Shown: piece after piece, positions 54,275 through 62,910 of the stretch
How positions within the stretch are numbered: position 1 is the first letter of the stretch
Layout: every line of letters begins with the position of its first letter
The notes under the pieces: model-generated
What the model was told of the DNA's origin: nothing
The model's input: only the letters and a program-made list of their open reading frames with translations
Databases searched by the model: none
Translations under genes and position numbers: made by a program
Assembly: GCF_016862195.1 (NCBI RefSeq)
Contig: NZ_BOMM01000008.1
Location: 210,574-274,573 of the forward strand
Reading direction: 5' to 3'
Source: Paractinoplanes ferrugineus
GTDB lineage: Bacteria > Actinomycetota > Actinomycetes > Mycobacteriales > Micromonosporaceae
Length of the DNA stretch: 64,000 nt

Positions 54275-54835
54275 ATGGGCCGGAGCTGGAAATATATCGC
54301 CGCGTGGCTCAGCGTGACAATCACCGCCGTCACTGTCACCTGGTTCGGGGTGCGCCTCGGGGTCGCCCCCACCCTGACCGGCGACCCGCCGGTGGCGATC
54401 GACGCCAACCGCCGGTACACCGAACTGCGCTTCGGCGCCGCCGAGCCGACCGTCGCCGGCACGACCACGTCACCGACCCCGGCGGTCTCGGCCTCCAGGG
54501 CCAAGCCCAGCCCGACGCGAACCAAGACGCCGGCGGCACGCCCGGCCACGAGCGCCGCCGCGCCACCCGCCTCCGCCACGCCGTCTCCCTCGCCGACGGC
54601 GGACCGCCGCCCCCGCTACCGGGTGCCGGCCGACGGCGGCAGCATCGTGGTGGCCTACTCGTCGACCCGGGTCGACGTGATCAGCGCCGACCCCGATCCC
54701 GGTTACGTGGCCGGCGCCACCCGGCGCAGCGAGACGATCGTGGTGGTGCGGCTGGCCACCTTCGGCCACACCTCGGTGATCACCGCCTACTGGAACGGCG
54801 GGCCCGCGGCCCAGGTGATGGAGGATTACGGCTGA
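54275..54835 (+). CDS. membrane-anchored/secreted protein of unknown function
   Basis: 186 residues: one N-terminal helix or signal anchor (about 7-28), a Thr/Pro/Ala/Ser low-complexity linker (about 58-110) and a small C-terminal domain of about 75 residues (YRVPADGGSIVVAYSSTRVD, VVVRLATFGHTSVITAYWNG). No family recognised. Its start lies 33 bp from the divergent response-regulator gene; it could be the signal partner or a target of that system. Confidence 0.7.
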   Translation: MGRSWKYIAAWLSVTITAVTVTWFGVRLGVAPTLTGDPPVAIDANRRYTELRFGAAEPTVAGTTTSPTPAVSASRAKPSPTRTKTPAARPATSAAAPPASATPSPSPTADRRPRYRVPADGGSIVVAYSSTRVDVISADPDPGYVAGATRRSETIVVVRLATFGHTSVITAYWNGGPAAQVMEDYG

Positions 54836-54861
54836 TCATCCGCCGCGCCGGTCGCCGGGTC

Positions 54862-55617
54862 TCACGAGCGGCCCGGCTCCCGGCAGCGGTCGGCCGAATA
54901 GAGATGGCTGTCCGGGAAGTGGGCGGCGGTCAGCGCCGGCCCCACCACGATCACCGCGGTGCGGCGGATGCCGGCCTCCTTGACCGCGGCGGCGATCTCG
55001 GCCAGCGGGGCCCGCAGGATCTGCTCGTCGGGGCGGCTCGCCTTGGCCACCACCGCCACCGGGCAGTCGGGTCCGTAGGCCGGCAGCAGTTCGGCCACCA
55101 CCGCCTCGATCCGCTGGACCGCCAGGTGCAGCACCATCGTCGAGCGGCTCGCCGCCAGCGTCGCCAGGTCCTCGCCGGCGGGCATCGCGGTCGCCCGCTC
55201 GGCCGTGCGGGTGAGGATCACGGTCTGGGCGACGCCCGGGACGGTCAACTCCCGGCCCAGCGAGGCGGCCGCGGCGGCGAACGCGGGCACGCCGGGGGTG
55301 ACGTCGTAGGGCACGCCGGCGGCGTCCAGGCGGCGCATCTGCTCGGCGATCGCGCTGAAGACCGACGGGTCGCCCGAATGCAGGCGGGCCACGTCCTGGC
55401 CGGCCGCGGTGGCCGACACCAGCTCGGCGATGATCTCGTCCAGGGTCAGCGCCGAGGTGTCGATCCGGCGGGCCCCGGGTGGGCCGAACTCCAGCAGCTC
55501 CGGCGGCACCAGGCTGCCCGCGTACAGACAGACCGGGGACGCGGCGATCAACCGCTGGCCGCGCACGGTGATCAGGTCGGCGGCGCCGGGGCCGGCTCCG
55601 ATGAAGTGCACCGTCAT
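54862..55617 (-). CDS. cobM: precorrin-4 C11-methyltransferase
   Basis: 251 residues of the tetrapyrrole methylase family: VHFIGAGPGAADLITVRG at the N-terminus, CLYAGSLVPPELL, ARLHSGDPSVFSAI, GVPYDVTPGVPAFAAAAA and QTVILTRTA. Methylates C11 of (cobalt-)precorrin-4 in cobalamin synthesis. ATG start overlaps the cobL stop in ATGA, so the two are coupled. The frame continues upstream of the ATG without support. Confidence 0.95.
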   Translation of the reverse strand: MTVHFIGAGPGAADLITVRGQRLIAASPVCLYAGSLVPPELLEFGPPGARRIDTSALTLDEIIAELVSATAAGQDVARLHSGDPSVFSAIAEQMRRLDAAGVPYDVTPGVPAFAAAAASLGRELTVPGVAQTVILTRTAERATAMPAGEDLATLAASRSTMVLHLAVQRIEAVVAELLPAYGPDCPVAVVAKASRPDEQILRAPLAEIAAAVKEAGIRRTAVIVVGPALTAAHFPDSHLYSADRCREPGRS

Positions 55618-56822
55618 CGCGTCACCGACCAGATCGTCACCGGCATCATCGTTCGCCATCCCGTGAAACCGCCCACCGGCGCACCCCGGCTCACCGACAG
55701 CCGGGTCAGCTCGCCGCCCAGCTTGGTGTGCGCGGCCGCGACCACCGCCTCAGACTCGACCGTCACCGCGTTGGCGACCAGCCGGCCGCCCGGGCGCAGG
55801 GCGGTCAGGCAGGCGTCGAGCACGCCGTCGCGGGTCAGTCCGCCACCGATGAACACCGTGTCGGGCGTGGGCAGTTCGGCCAGCGCCTCCGGAGCGCGAC
55901 CCTCGACCACCTGAAGTGCGGGAACACCGAGCGTGACGGCGTTCGCGCGGATGGTCGCACAGCGTCGCGGGTCGGACTCGACGGTGATGGCCCGGCACGC
56001 GGGATGGCTGCGCATCCACTCGATGCCGATGCTGCCCGACCCGCCGCCGACGTCCCAGAGCAGGGCGCCGGGCACCGGCGCGAGCAGCGCCAGGGTCACC
56101 GCGCGAACCTCACGCTTGGTCAGTTGGCCATCAGACTCGTACGCGTCATCAGGCAGTCCCGGCACGACGGAGCGGGCGGGACCGGCACCGCACTCGACGG
56201 CGATCACGTGGAGCGGGTCGACCTCGTGCGCCCACCCGTCGGCGGTGCCCGAGACCAGCCGTTCGCCGGGGCCGCCCAACCGCTCCAGCACGGTCAGCCG
56301 GGCCGCGCCGAACCCGGCCGCCACCAGGGTGTCCGCCACCTGGACCGGGGTTCCCGCATCGCGGGACAGGAGCAGAATCCGCCGGCCCGGGTTGATGACT
56401 CTGCGCAACGCCGCCGGATCGGCGGTGACCAGGCTGAGCACCTCGGTGTCGGCCAGCGGCCAGCCCATCCGGGCGGCGGCGAGCGAGGCCGAGGAGGGGT
56501 GCGGTTCCACGCGTACGCGAGCCGGGCCCAACAGCCGCACCAGTGTCGCCCCGATCCCGTGGAACATCGGGTCGCCGCTGGCCAGCACGCATATCCGCAG
56601 GTCGCGCCGATCTTCGAAGAGCCCGGGAAGTGCCGGCAGCAGGGGGGACGGCCACCGAACCCGCTCCGCGGTCAGCTCCGGCGGCACCAGGTCGAGCTGT
56701 CGCGGCGAACCGAAGATCACCTCGGCCGCCTCGAGCGCGCTCCGTCCCGTACCCGCCAGATCGGACCACCCGCCGGCGCCGATGCCGACCACGGTGACCG
56801 GGCCGGGGGTGTCGTCGCGCAT
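55614..56822 (-). CDS. cobL: precorrin-6Y C5,15-methyltransferase (CbiE-CbiT fusion)
   Basis: 402 residues: a CbiE tetrapyrrole-methylase half (about 8-195: VTVVGIGAGGWSDLAG, CVLASGDPMFHGIGATL) and a CbiT half (about 215-400: DDAYESDGQLTKREVRAVTL, LLWDVGGGSGSIGIEWMR, VFIGGGLTRDGVLDACL). It methylates C5 and C15 and decarboxylates precorrin-6B. First gene of a cobL-cobM unit. ATG start; no cobalamin riboswitch is recognisable upstream. Confidence 0.95.
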   Translation of the reverse strand: MRDDTPGPVTVVGIGAGGWSDLAGTGRSALEAAEVIFGSPRQLDLVPPELTAERVRWPSPLLPALPGLFEDRRDLRICVLASGDPMFHGIGATLVRLLGPARVRVEPHPSSASLAAARMGWPLADTEVLSLVTADPAALRRVINPGRRILLLSRDAGTPVQVADTLVAAGFGAARLTVLERLGGPGERLVSGTADGWAHEVDPLHVIAVECGAGPARSVVPGLPDDAYESDGQLTKREVRAVTLALLAPVPGALLWDVGGGSGSIGIEWMRSHPACRAITVESDPRRCATIRANAVTLGVPALQVVEGRAPEALAELPTPDTVFIGGGLTRDGVLDACLTALRPGGRLVANAVTVESEAVVAAAHTKLGGELTRLSVSRGAPVGGFTGWRTMMPVTIWSVTR

Positions 56823-56983
56823 AGCGTGACGTTAGCGCCCGGCGCGGCGCCGAGAATTTCCGCCTCCGGTTGAGCGATGCCGGAGCTCAGTGCGTATTTC
56901 AACCAGACGGCTCCCCGAGACCGGGTCGTCACGCCGCCCGCAGGGGGGAGGCGACCAAGACGACCGCCGAACAGGTGAGGACT

Positions 56984-58741
56984 ATGGCGCAAGTACCGCC
57001 GGTGTTCCGTACCTCTCGAGAACAGCGCGAGCAGCGCTACACGCCCGCTTCGGGCGAAGAGGACGCGCAGTTCTTCGCCGACCTGCGCTCCGCTCCCGAC
57101 GAGGACGACTCGTGGGGCGTGGCACCGAAATCTCCCTACGTGACCGGTACGCGGATGTCGGATCCGCGCCTGCCGGTCGACCGCGCTCCCGCCGCCGACC
57201 CGTGGGCCGGCGCCGACCAGGACGACTACGTCTCGGACCACCGGGCCGTGCCGGAGATCGACGACCGGCGGACCCCGCAGAACTGGGACACCTACCTCGC
57301 CGACCGTGAGGTCGACGACCCGTACCGCCGCAGCGACCTCGTCGTCGAGTCGAACACCGACCCGACCGGCTGGAAAGCCACCGGCCCGGCCCGGCCGCCC
57401 ATCCCCGACGACCGGCCCCCGGCCGAAGCCGTCAGCGGAAACCGGCTCCTGGTCGTGCTCCTCTTCTTCGCCGGCCTCGCCACCAGCGTCTCGCTGTGGC
57501 TGTTCGACACGCAGGCCGGCGCGATCAACGACACCGCCACGCTGATGCTGGCGGCCGGGCGGATCACCGGCCTGATCGCCGGGTACGTCCTGTTCATCCA
57601 GCTGCTCATGATGAGCCGCGTCTCCTGGCTCGAGGAGTGGGTGGGCGCCCGCGACCTGCTGCGCTGGCACCGCTGGCTCGGCACGTCGCTGGTCATGTTC
57701 GTGCTCGCGCACATTGTCCTCATCGTCTACGGATACGCGATGACCGCCGACACCGGCGTCGTCGACCAGACCTGGACGATCGTCACGACGTTCCCCGACA
57801 TGCTCAAGGCGGTCGCCGCCACCACGATCCTCGTCGTGATCGCGTTGATCTCGATCCGCGCCGCCCGGTCGAAACTGCCGTACGAGCTGTGGCACCTCAT
57901 CCACCTGACGTCCTACCTGGTGCTTCTCCTCGGGTACGGCCACCAGGTCGCGACCGGTGCCGACCTCAGCGGCAAGTTCGCCTCGATCTTCTGGCCGGGC
58001 CTGACCGCCCTGACCATCTCCGCCCTGGTGTGGGGCCGCCTCGTCGAACCGCTGTGGCTCAACGTCCGGCACCGCTTCGAGGTCGCCGAGGTCGTCGTGG
58101 AGGGCGCCAACTCGTTCTCCATCTACATCGACGGCAAGAACCTCGACAAGCTGCCCGCCCAGGCCGGCCAGTTCATGCGGTGGCGGTTCCTCACCCGCAA
58201 CGGCTGGTGGCAGTCGCACCCGTTCTCGCTGTCCGCCGCCCCCAACTCGCAGTGGCTGCGCCTCACGGTCACCGCCGTCGGCGGGCACACCGCACGACTC
58301 GGCAACATGCAGCCGGGCACGCCGGTGTGGGCGGAAGGGCCGTTCGGGACCTTCACCGCGCAACGCCGTACGCGTCGTCGGGCCTTGCTGATCGCCGGCG
58401 GCAGCGGCATCGCCCCGATCCGCGCCCTGCTCGAGGACATGCCGCCGGACACCATCGTGATCTACCGGGCCTCCCGCCCCGACGAGCTCGTCTTCCGGGG
58501 CGAACTGGAGGAGCTCGCCGAGCGCCGGGACGCCTGGGTCCGCTACATCGTCGGGTCGCGCAACGATCCCGGGCCGCGCCGGCTGTTCACCCCGGAGGGC
58601 CTGATCGGGCTGGTGCCGGACGTCAGCCGCCGGGACGTCTATCTATGCGGGCCGCCCGGGCTCGTCGGAGCCGCGGTGACGACGCTGCGGGACCTCGACG
58701 TGCCGGACAGCCAGCTGCACCTGGACCCGTTCGAGTTCTAG
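56984..58741 (+). CDS. ferric-reductase-like transmembrane flavocytochrome
   Basis: 585 residues. A long acidic, disordered cytoplasmic N-terminus (about 1-150) precedes a six-helix ferric-reductase-like membrane domain (about 155-345) with paired haem histidines (RWHRWLGTS and LAHIVLIVYG; LWHLIHLTSY and YGHQVATG). A FAD domain (about 365-460: FMRWRFLTRN, QSHPFSLSAAP) and an NAD(P) domain (about 465-585: IAGGSGIAPIRALLE, LCGPPGLVGAAV) follow. It should carry electrons from NAD(P)H across the membrane. The next two genes encode an FMN-binding protein and ApbE, so an extracytoplasmic flavoprotein is the likely acceptor. ATG with GTGAGG upstream. Confidence 0.92.
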   Translation: MAQVPPVFRTSREQREQRYTPASGEEDAQFFADLRSAPDEDDSWGVAPKSPYVTGTRMSDPRLPVDRAPAADPWAGADQDDYVSDHRAVPEIDDRRTPQNWDTYLADREVDDPYRRSDLVVESNTDPTGWKATGPARPPIPDDRPPAEAVSGNRLLVVLLFFAGLATSVSLWLFDTQAGAINDTATLMLAAGRITGLIAGYVLFIQLLMMSRVSWLEEWVGARDLLRWHRWLGTSLVMFVLAHIVLIVYGYAMTADTGVVDQTWTIVTTFPDMLKAVAATTILVVIALISIRAARSKLPYELWHLIHLTSYLVLLLGYGHQVATGADLSGKFASIFWPGLTALTISALVWGRLVEPLWLNVRHRFEVAEVVVEGANSFSIYIDGKNLDKLPAQAGQFMRWRFLTRNGWWQSHPFSLSAAPNSQWLRLTVTAVGGHTARLGNMQPGTPVWAEGPFGTFTAQRRTRRRALLIAGGSGIAPIRALLEDMPPDTIVIYRASRPDELVFRGELEELAERRDAWVRYIVGSRNDPGPRRLFTPEGLIGLVPDVSRRDVYLCGPPGLVGAAVTTLRDLDVPDSQLHLDPFEF

Positions 58742-58776
58742 TTCTCTCCCTGTTCTCTTCCTGAAGGGATTTCGCG

Positions 58777-59289
58777 ATGCGACGCAGTACCGCCGCCGCA
58801 ATCGGCACCCTCACCGGCGCAGCCCTGATCGTGGGAGTGCGGCTGAGCGTGACGCCGCAGGCGCCGATCGCCGCACCGCCGGCCGTCGACTTGGTGGACA
58901 GCACCCCGTCCGCGTCCGCGTCGAAGAAACCGGGCGCCGCCTCGTCGGCCAAACCGCCCTCGTCCAAGGACTCGTCGTCCAAGGACAAAGCTGACGAAGA
59001 GGCCCAGAACGGCCTCAAGACCGGCGTCTTCAAGGGCAAGGGCGCGACCAACCCCTATGGCACCGTCCAGGTCTCCATCAAGATTCAGGACGGCAAGATC
59101 ACGGCCGCGGACGCCACCTATCCGACCACCGGCAACAGCGCCACGATCAACCCGAACGCGGTAGCCAAACTCAAGCAGGAGACGCTGCGTAAGCAGAGCG
59201 CCGACGTGGCCGCCGTGTCCGGGGCGACCTACACCAGCCAGTCGTACCAGGAGTCGCTGCAGGCGGCCTTGGACTCGGCCAAGGCGTAG
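58777..59289 (+). CDS. exported FMN-binding domain protein
   Basis: 170 residues: N-terminal membrane anchor or signal (about 5-25), a Ser/Lys/Ala linker (about 45-78) and an FMN-binding domain (about 82-170) ending VSGATYTSQSYQESLQAAL. The SGATYTS motif is the target of ApbE, which links FMN to its threonine through a phosphoester. It probably accepts electrons from the flavocytochrome encoded upstream. Same strand, with 35-bp and 11-bp gaps to its neighbours, so one operon. Confidence 0.93.
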   Translation: MRRSTAAAIGTLTGAALIVGVRLSVTPQAPIAAPPAVDLVDSTPSASASKKPGAASSAKPPSSKDSSSKDKADEEAQNGLKTGVFKGKGATNPYGTVQVSIKIQDGKITAADATYPTTGNSATINPNAVAKLKQETLRKQSADVAAVSGATYTSQSYQESLQAALDSAKA

Positions 59290-59300
59290 GGTCACTTCCC

Positions 59301-60050
59301 GTGCGCCACGTCGAGCAGGTGATGGGTACGGCCGTGAGCATCGAGCTGGCCGACGACCGCCCTGCCCCCGAACTGGGCGCACTGGTCGAGGACGTCTGCG
59401 CCTGGCTGCACGAGGTGGATGCGCGGTTCTCCACCTACCGACAGGACAGCGAGGTCAGCCGGATGCGCCGGGGCTTACTCACGGTCGCCGACTGCTCCGA
59501 CGACCTGCGCCACGTGCTGTCCGCCTGCGCCGACCTGTGGCGGGACACCGACGGCTACTTCGACGCGTACGCCGGTGGTGCGCTGGATCCGTCCGGTTAC
59601 GTGAAGGGCTGGTCGGTCGAGGTCGCCTCGGACCGTCTACTGGCCGCCGGCTGCGCCAACCACTACATCAACGCGGGCGGCGACATCCGCATGCGCGGTC
59701 TGCACCCCGAGGGCGGCCCCTGGCGGGTCGGCATCCGCCACCCGTGGGAGGCCGACAAGGTCAGCTGGGTCCTGGCCGTCTCCGACGGCGCCGTGGCAAC
59801 CTCCGGCACCTACGAACGAGGCGACCACGTCCTGAACCCCCGAACCGGCCAACCGGCCCGCGGCCTGCGCTCCGTCACCGTCGTCGGCCCCAGCCTGGCC
59901 CTCGCCGACGCCTACGCCACCGCCGCCCTGGCCATGGGCGAGCCCGGCCTGAACTGGCTGGCCAAGCTGTCCACCGACGGCTACGAGTCAGCCGTCGTCA
60001 CCGACGACGGCCGAGCCTTCAGCTCCGCCAACCTCCCCGCCGCCGTCTAG
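59301..60050 (+). CDS. apbE: FAD:protein FMN transferase
   Basis: 249 residues. ApbE signs: MGTAVSIELAD at the N-terminus, DGYFDAYAGGALDPSGYVKG (near 83-100), NHYINAGGDIRMRG, and SDGAVATSGTYERGDHVLNP with the catalytic region. It uses FAD to attach FMN covalently to a Thr in the partner protein, here surely the FMN-binding protein encoded 11 bp upstream. GTG start. No lipobox, so it may act in the cytoplasm before export or be exported with help. Confidence 0.93.
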   Translation: MRHVEQVMGTAVSIELADDRPAPELGALVEDVCAWLHEVDARFSTYRQDSEVSRMRRGLLTVADCSDDLRHVLSACADLWRDTDGYFDAYAGGALDPSGYVKGWSVEVASDRLLAAGCANHYINAGGDIRMRGLHPEGGPWRVGIRHPWEADKVSWVLAVSDGAVATSGTYERGDHVLNPRTGQPARGLRSVTVVGPSLALADAYATAALAMGEPGLNWLAKLSTDGYESAVVTDDGRAFSSANLPAAV

Positions 60051-60063
60051 GCCGCCCGCCTCC

Positions 60064-60167
60064 TTTCCTGGCTGCGCGCCTTTCCTGGCCGCTCGCCTTT
60101 CCTGGCTGCGCGCGTCTCCTGGCAGCGCGCGTCTCCCTGGCTGCTCCTCCTCCCCAGGCCGCTCGCC
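60064..60167. repeat. degenerate 17-bp tandem repeat between convergent genes
   Basis: About six units of the type TTTCCTGGCTGCGCGCC fill the gap between the apbE stop and the acetyltransferase stop; the first four are exactly 17 bp, later ones drift and one is 19 bp. The region is non-coding. It may act as a bidirectional terminator or be slippage debris. Confidence 0.8.
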
Positions 60168-60171
60168 TCCC

Positions 60172-61362
60172 CTAGAAATCCGCGAACAGGTAGGGCATTT
60201 CGCGCGGGAACATCGCCGCCAGCGTGTCGACCTCCGTGAGCTCGCCCAGGCCGCGGGTGAAGACCTCCACCGGGTCGAGAACGCCGTAAACCAGAGCGCT
60301 GAAACCCGCCGCCGTCAGCCGCACCGACGGGCTGGTGCTCTTGGTGCCCTTGGTGCCCTTGGTGACCGTCAGGGTGCCGCCGTCGGACGCCAGATGCCAG
60401 ACACCGCCGATCAGCTCGTCGTCGACGATCTCAACCGTCACCTCACCCGGCCCGGCCGGCATCCCGGACAGCGCCGCCACGTCGAGCACCCGAACCATCG
60501 GAGCGTTGTGCGTCGGGTTGTCGACCCGTGTCTTCGAGGTCACCTCCAAGTCGGTGCCCCACAACTCCGGCACGTCCGCCGGGTCGTGCCGAACCGACAC
60601 CCGAGCCACCTGGTCGACATGCCGCGCGAAGAACTGCAACAGCAGCGCCCGCCCCAACGGCCCGGAGCAGTGCAGATCCTGGGCGACCAGCTCACCACCG
60701 TGCGCGTCGATCCGGTAGCGAACCGCCCCCACCACCTCGCCGCCCGCCCTCGCGACCGCCACCCAGGACTTCAGCTCCCGGAACTCGGCCGCCCGCACCT
60801 CGTCGAACACCGAGAAACCATGCCGCCCGGCCAGCCGCCGCTGAATCGCCGAATCGTAGGCCGCCCACCCCTCGCTCAACGGCAGCCGCTCGACCTCACC
60901 CGGAAGATCCGCCCGAACCAGGTGAGACAGCCCCTGCGGGGCGAAAACCGCCGTGCGGTGGGCGGGGATGCCCACGAACCCGAACCTGGCGTAGAAGCTC
61001 GGCCGGAACGGATAAAGCGCGCTGACCGCACACCCCTCGGCACGCATCTGCCGAAGCAGCCGCGGCAACAACTCCCGAACCAGCCCCCGCCGCCGCGCCG
61101 CCGGATGAGTCGCCACCGAAGCCACGCCGGCCATGTCATGCACCACCCCGCGAACGTTCTGCCGCATGCGCAGGGCGGCCACCCCGGCCAGCGTCTGCCC
61201 GTCCTCCTCGGCGATCAGGCTGACCGTCGTCTCGTAGAACCGCATCCGCTCGGCATAGGCGGCCTCATCCTCCGGCGCCCACGGCGACGGCTTGAACGCA
61301 TAGGCCACCAGGGGAAACATCGTCGTCGTGCGCTCCGCCGCGCCGATCTGCCGGAACTCCAT
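60172..61362 (-). CDS. GNAT-family N-acetyltransferase, Eis-like
   Basis: 396 residues, the length of Eis-type acetyltransferases. First GNAT domain with the acetyl-CoA site VATHPAARRRGLVRELLPRL (near 95), a second GNAT-like domain (about 160-290: SVFDEVRAAEFRELKSWVAV), and a C-terminal SCP2-like domain (about 295-396: EVTVEIVDDELIGGVWHLA). Eis proteins acetylate amines on aminoglycosides, peptides or proteins; C-terminal phenylalanine (FADF) matches their usual carboxylate base. ATG start; the reading frame extends upstream without support. Possible role in self-resistance. Confidence 0.9.
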   Translation of the reverse strand: MEFRQIGAAERTTTMFPLVAYAFKPSPWAPEDEAAYAERMRFYETTVSLIAEEDGQTLAGVAALRMRQNVRGVVHDMAGVASVATHPAARRRGLVRELLPRLLRQMRAEGCAVSALYPFRPSFYARFGFVGIPAHRTAVFAPQGLSHLVRADLPGEVERLPLSEGWAAYDSAIQRRLAGRHGFSVFDEVRAAEFRELKSWVAVARAGGEVVGAVRYRIDAHGGELVAQDLHCSGPLGRALLLQFFARHVDQVARVSVRHDPADVPELWGTDLEVTSKTRVDNPTHNAPMVRVLDVAALSGMPAGPGEVTVEIVDDELIGGVWHLASDGGTLTVTKGTKGTKSTSPSVRLTAAGFSALVYGVLDPVEVFTRGLGELTEVDTLAAMFPREMPYLFADF

Positions 61363-61543
61363 GAACCCATCCAACACCGGAGGACACCCGGTTCGCGCCC
61401 CGGTTTTCCGAGCTGTGGATAACTTCGAAACCCCAGCTCGCGTACGTCCCGCGACGCGCCGGGCCCCCCGGTTTGGCAAGGCCCCGGGCAACAGGCTAAG
61501 GTTTCATCCGTCACCAGGGAGCGCAAGCGCCCTGGAGGGACAA

Positions 61544-61616
61544 GCGGACGTAGCGCAGCTGGTAGCGCATCACCTTGCCAAGGTGAGGGTCGCGGGTTCG
61601 AATCCCGTCGTCCGCT
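61544..61616 (+). tRNA. tRNA-Gly (GCC)
   Basis: 73-base cloverleaf: acceptor GCGGACG/CGTCCGC, anticodon stem TCACC/GGTGA around TTGCCAA giving GCC, T loop TTCGAAT. CCA not encoded. First of a three-tRNA cluster. Confidence 0.97.
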
Positions 61617-61654
61617 CGGAGAGGCCTTCACAGGTTCACGTGCGGGGCCGACTC

Positions 61655-61725
61655 GGTGGAGTGGCCGAGAGGCGAGGCAACGGCCTGCAAAGCCGTGTAC
61701 ACGGGTTCAAATCCCGTCTCCACCT
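61655..61725 (+). tRNA. tRNA-Cys (GCA)
   Basis: 71-base cloverleaf: acceptor GGTGGAG/CTCCACC, anticodon stem ACGGC/GCCGT around CTGCAAA giving GCA, T loop TTCAAAT, U73 as expected for tRNA-Cys. CCA not encoded. Confidence 0.97.
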
Positions 61726-61738
61726 CGGCGAAAGCCAA

Positions 61739-61813
61739 GGGCGATTGGCGCAGCGGGAGCGCGCTTCCTTGACACGGAAGAGGTCACTGGTTCGATCCCA
61801 GTATCGCCCACCA
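61739..61813 (+). tRNA. tRNA-Val (GAC)
   Basis: Cloverleaf with acceptor GGGCGAT/ATCGCCC, anticodon stem CTTCC/GGAAG around TTGACAC giving GAC, T loop TTCGATC. CCA is present right after the discriminator A, unlike the other five tRNAs here. Low-GC DNA begins soon after it, so it may be an island attachment site. Confidence 0.97.
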
Positions 61814-61817
61814 GTTC

Positions 61818-61850
61818 AGAGGCCATGTCCGATCGACGGACATGGCCTCT
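61818..61850 (+). terminator. terminator of the tRNA cluster
   Basis: AGAGGCCATGTCCG, a 5-base loop, CGGACATGGCCTCT, then TCT: a perfect 14-bp stem five bases after tRNA-Val CCA. Confidence 0.85.
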
Positions 61851-62074
61851 TCTGGTTGCTGAGTGACTATCTGGGTGACTAAGCCTCCGCGCCGGCGGCC
61901 CGAGTCCTGAGGGCGCGGGCCCTGGCGAATCCTCTTGCGCGCGACGGCGTTAGTTAGGACCGCTCAGCCCCCGGGTCCTTTGTCGGATTCAGGAAGAGGG
62001 CGCCGTTTGCTGGCTATGACCGATATTCCGGCTCCTATCGTGATCTGCAAGCGGGCCGCTGGTGTGAGTCAGTC

Positions 62075-62419
62075 TCATGGAAGAGCTGTGACAACTGGGT
62101 GTTCTAGCACGAAGACACTTAGCTCAGTAGTCATGAGATACGAAGCTGGACGGTCGCTGCCCCGGCTCCGAAAGTGGCCCCATGGCAACGGGATGTCCCG
62201 GTCGCGGTTTGAGTTGACCCATCTACGTATCTGCGAGTGGGCATTTGCCACCTGACGACTCGTGATCCCGAGCTGGTTCTCGATCGTGACCGTTGGAACC
62301 CATTCGGGAGCGCCATGCGCGATGGCGCGAATGAATCGGATCTCTGCTGGCTGGCCCGCTCGTGCGTGCAATATATCGTCGACCAGGTCCTGATTAGGCA
62401 AAGGAGTTGGCGCTGTCAT
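62075..62419 (-). CDS. small HTH-like protein, unknown function
   Basis: 114 residues, soluble. The centre reads VTIENQLGITSRQVANAHSQ followed by IRRWV, which fits a helix-turn-helix or winged-helix DNA-binding segment; an acidic N-terminus (NQDLVDDILHA) and a short tail (LMTTELSVFVLEH) surround it. No family is recognised. Codon use is less GC-biased than the rest of the window. ATG chosen, with TTG two codons upstream as alternative; the ribosome site is weak. The frame is open on a low-GC background where chance ORFs are shorter. Confidence 0.5.
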   Translation of the reverse strand: MTAPTPLPNQDLVDDILHARAGQPAEIRFIRAIAHGAPEWVPTVTIENQLGITSRQVANAHSQIRRWVNSNRDRDIPLPWGHFRSRGSDRPASYLMTTELSVFVLEHPVVTALP

Positions 62420-62667
62420 GGTCAAAGTCTGACCCCCGCTTCCCGACAGAAACGGTTACTAGTATTTCTTCAACCGAAGGCGTTATAACTCCGGTTCGAT
62501 AGCGTACTTCACCCAGCTGGCTATGAAGCCTTACGAGGCGGGGAAAACCCAAACGGAACGCTCTGGCTGTAGAGCTCCCCCGTCACTGGCTTGCGACTCC
62601 GCTGTTCAAGGAAGCGCGATATAGTACCTGGGCGCGCATCGCCAAGCCTCGGACGAGGGAGTGGTTC
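62420..62667. other. upstream region of the Mrr locus
   Basis: No convincing gene. It contains a TATAGT -10-like hexamer (62620-62625) and, right before the first ORF, GAGGGA at 62655. A minus frame here (62521-62784) overlaps the downstream start antisense and is rejected. Confidence 0.35.
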
Positions 62668-62910
62668 ATGGGTAGCTTCGGTATCACAAGGTCCTCCCTC
62701 CTGGAAGAGCTCGGTAACCTCGTAGGCGTACGAGTTGGACTCGCGGTTCTGAGAGCGGATATTGATCCTATAGTAGACGAACATATGCCAAACTTTCAGC
62801 TCGGTAGGAGGATGTCCGCATCCGAATTTGCTGGACTGGCATTTATGACGCTAAGGCGTTTCGGAGATCCCTGGACTGAGTTCGGTTATAAACCTTTGGT
62901 TGTGGCCTGA
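62668..62910 (+). CDS. 80-residue ORF, in frame before the Mrr gene
   Basis: ATG with GAGGGA 7 bases upstream. The product (GSFGITRSSLLEELGNLVGV, MSASEFAGLAFMTLRRFGD) is soluble and unrecognised. It ends in TGA and the same frame continues at once into the Mrr-type nuclease, whose own start has no ribosome site. So this is either the N-terminus of one 358-residue protein broken by a nonsense codon, or a leader ORF that couples translation of the nuclease. Confidence 0.6.
   Translation: MGSFGITRSSLLEELGNLVGVRVGLAVLRADIDPIVDEHMPNFQLGRRMSASEFAGLAFMTLRRFGDPWTEFGYKPLVVA

Noticed and set aside
56823..56983. Possible cobalamin riboswitch near the cob genes
   Set aside because: The region is short, lies before the flavocytochrome and cobL starts, and shows no B12-box-like sequence.
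61863..61881. Direct repeat GTGACTA twice as an integrase arm site or att repeat
   Set aside because: Only 7 bp, two copies, and no integrase or matching second site is in the window.
62521..62784. 87-codon minus-strand frame in the low-GC segment
   Set aside because: It is antisense to the well-started 80-residue ORF, has no ribosome site and no protein-like pattern.
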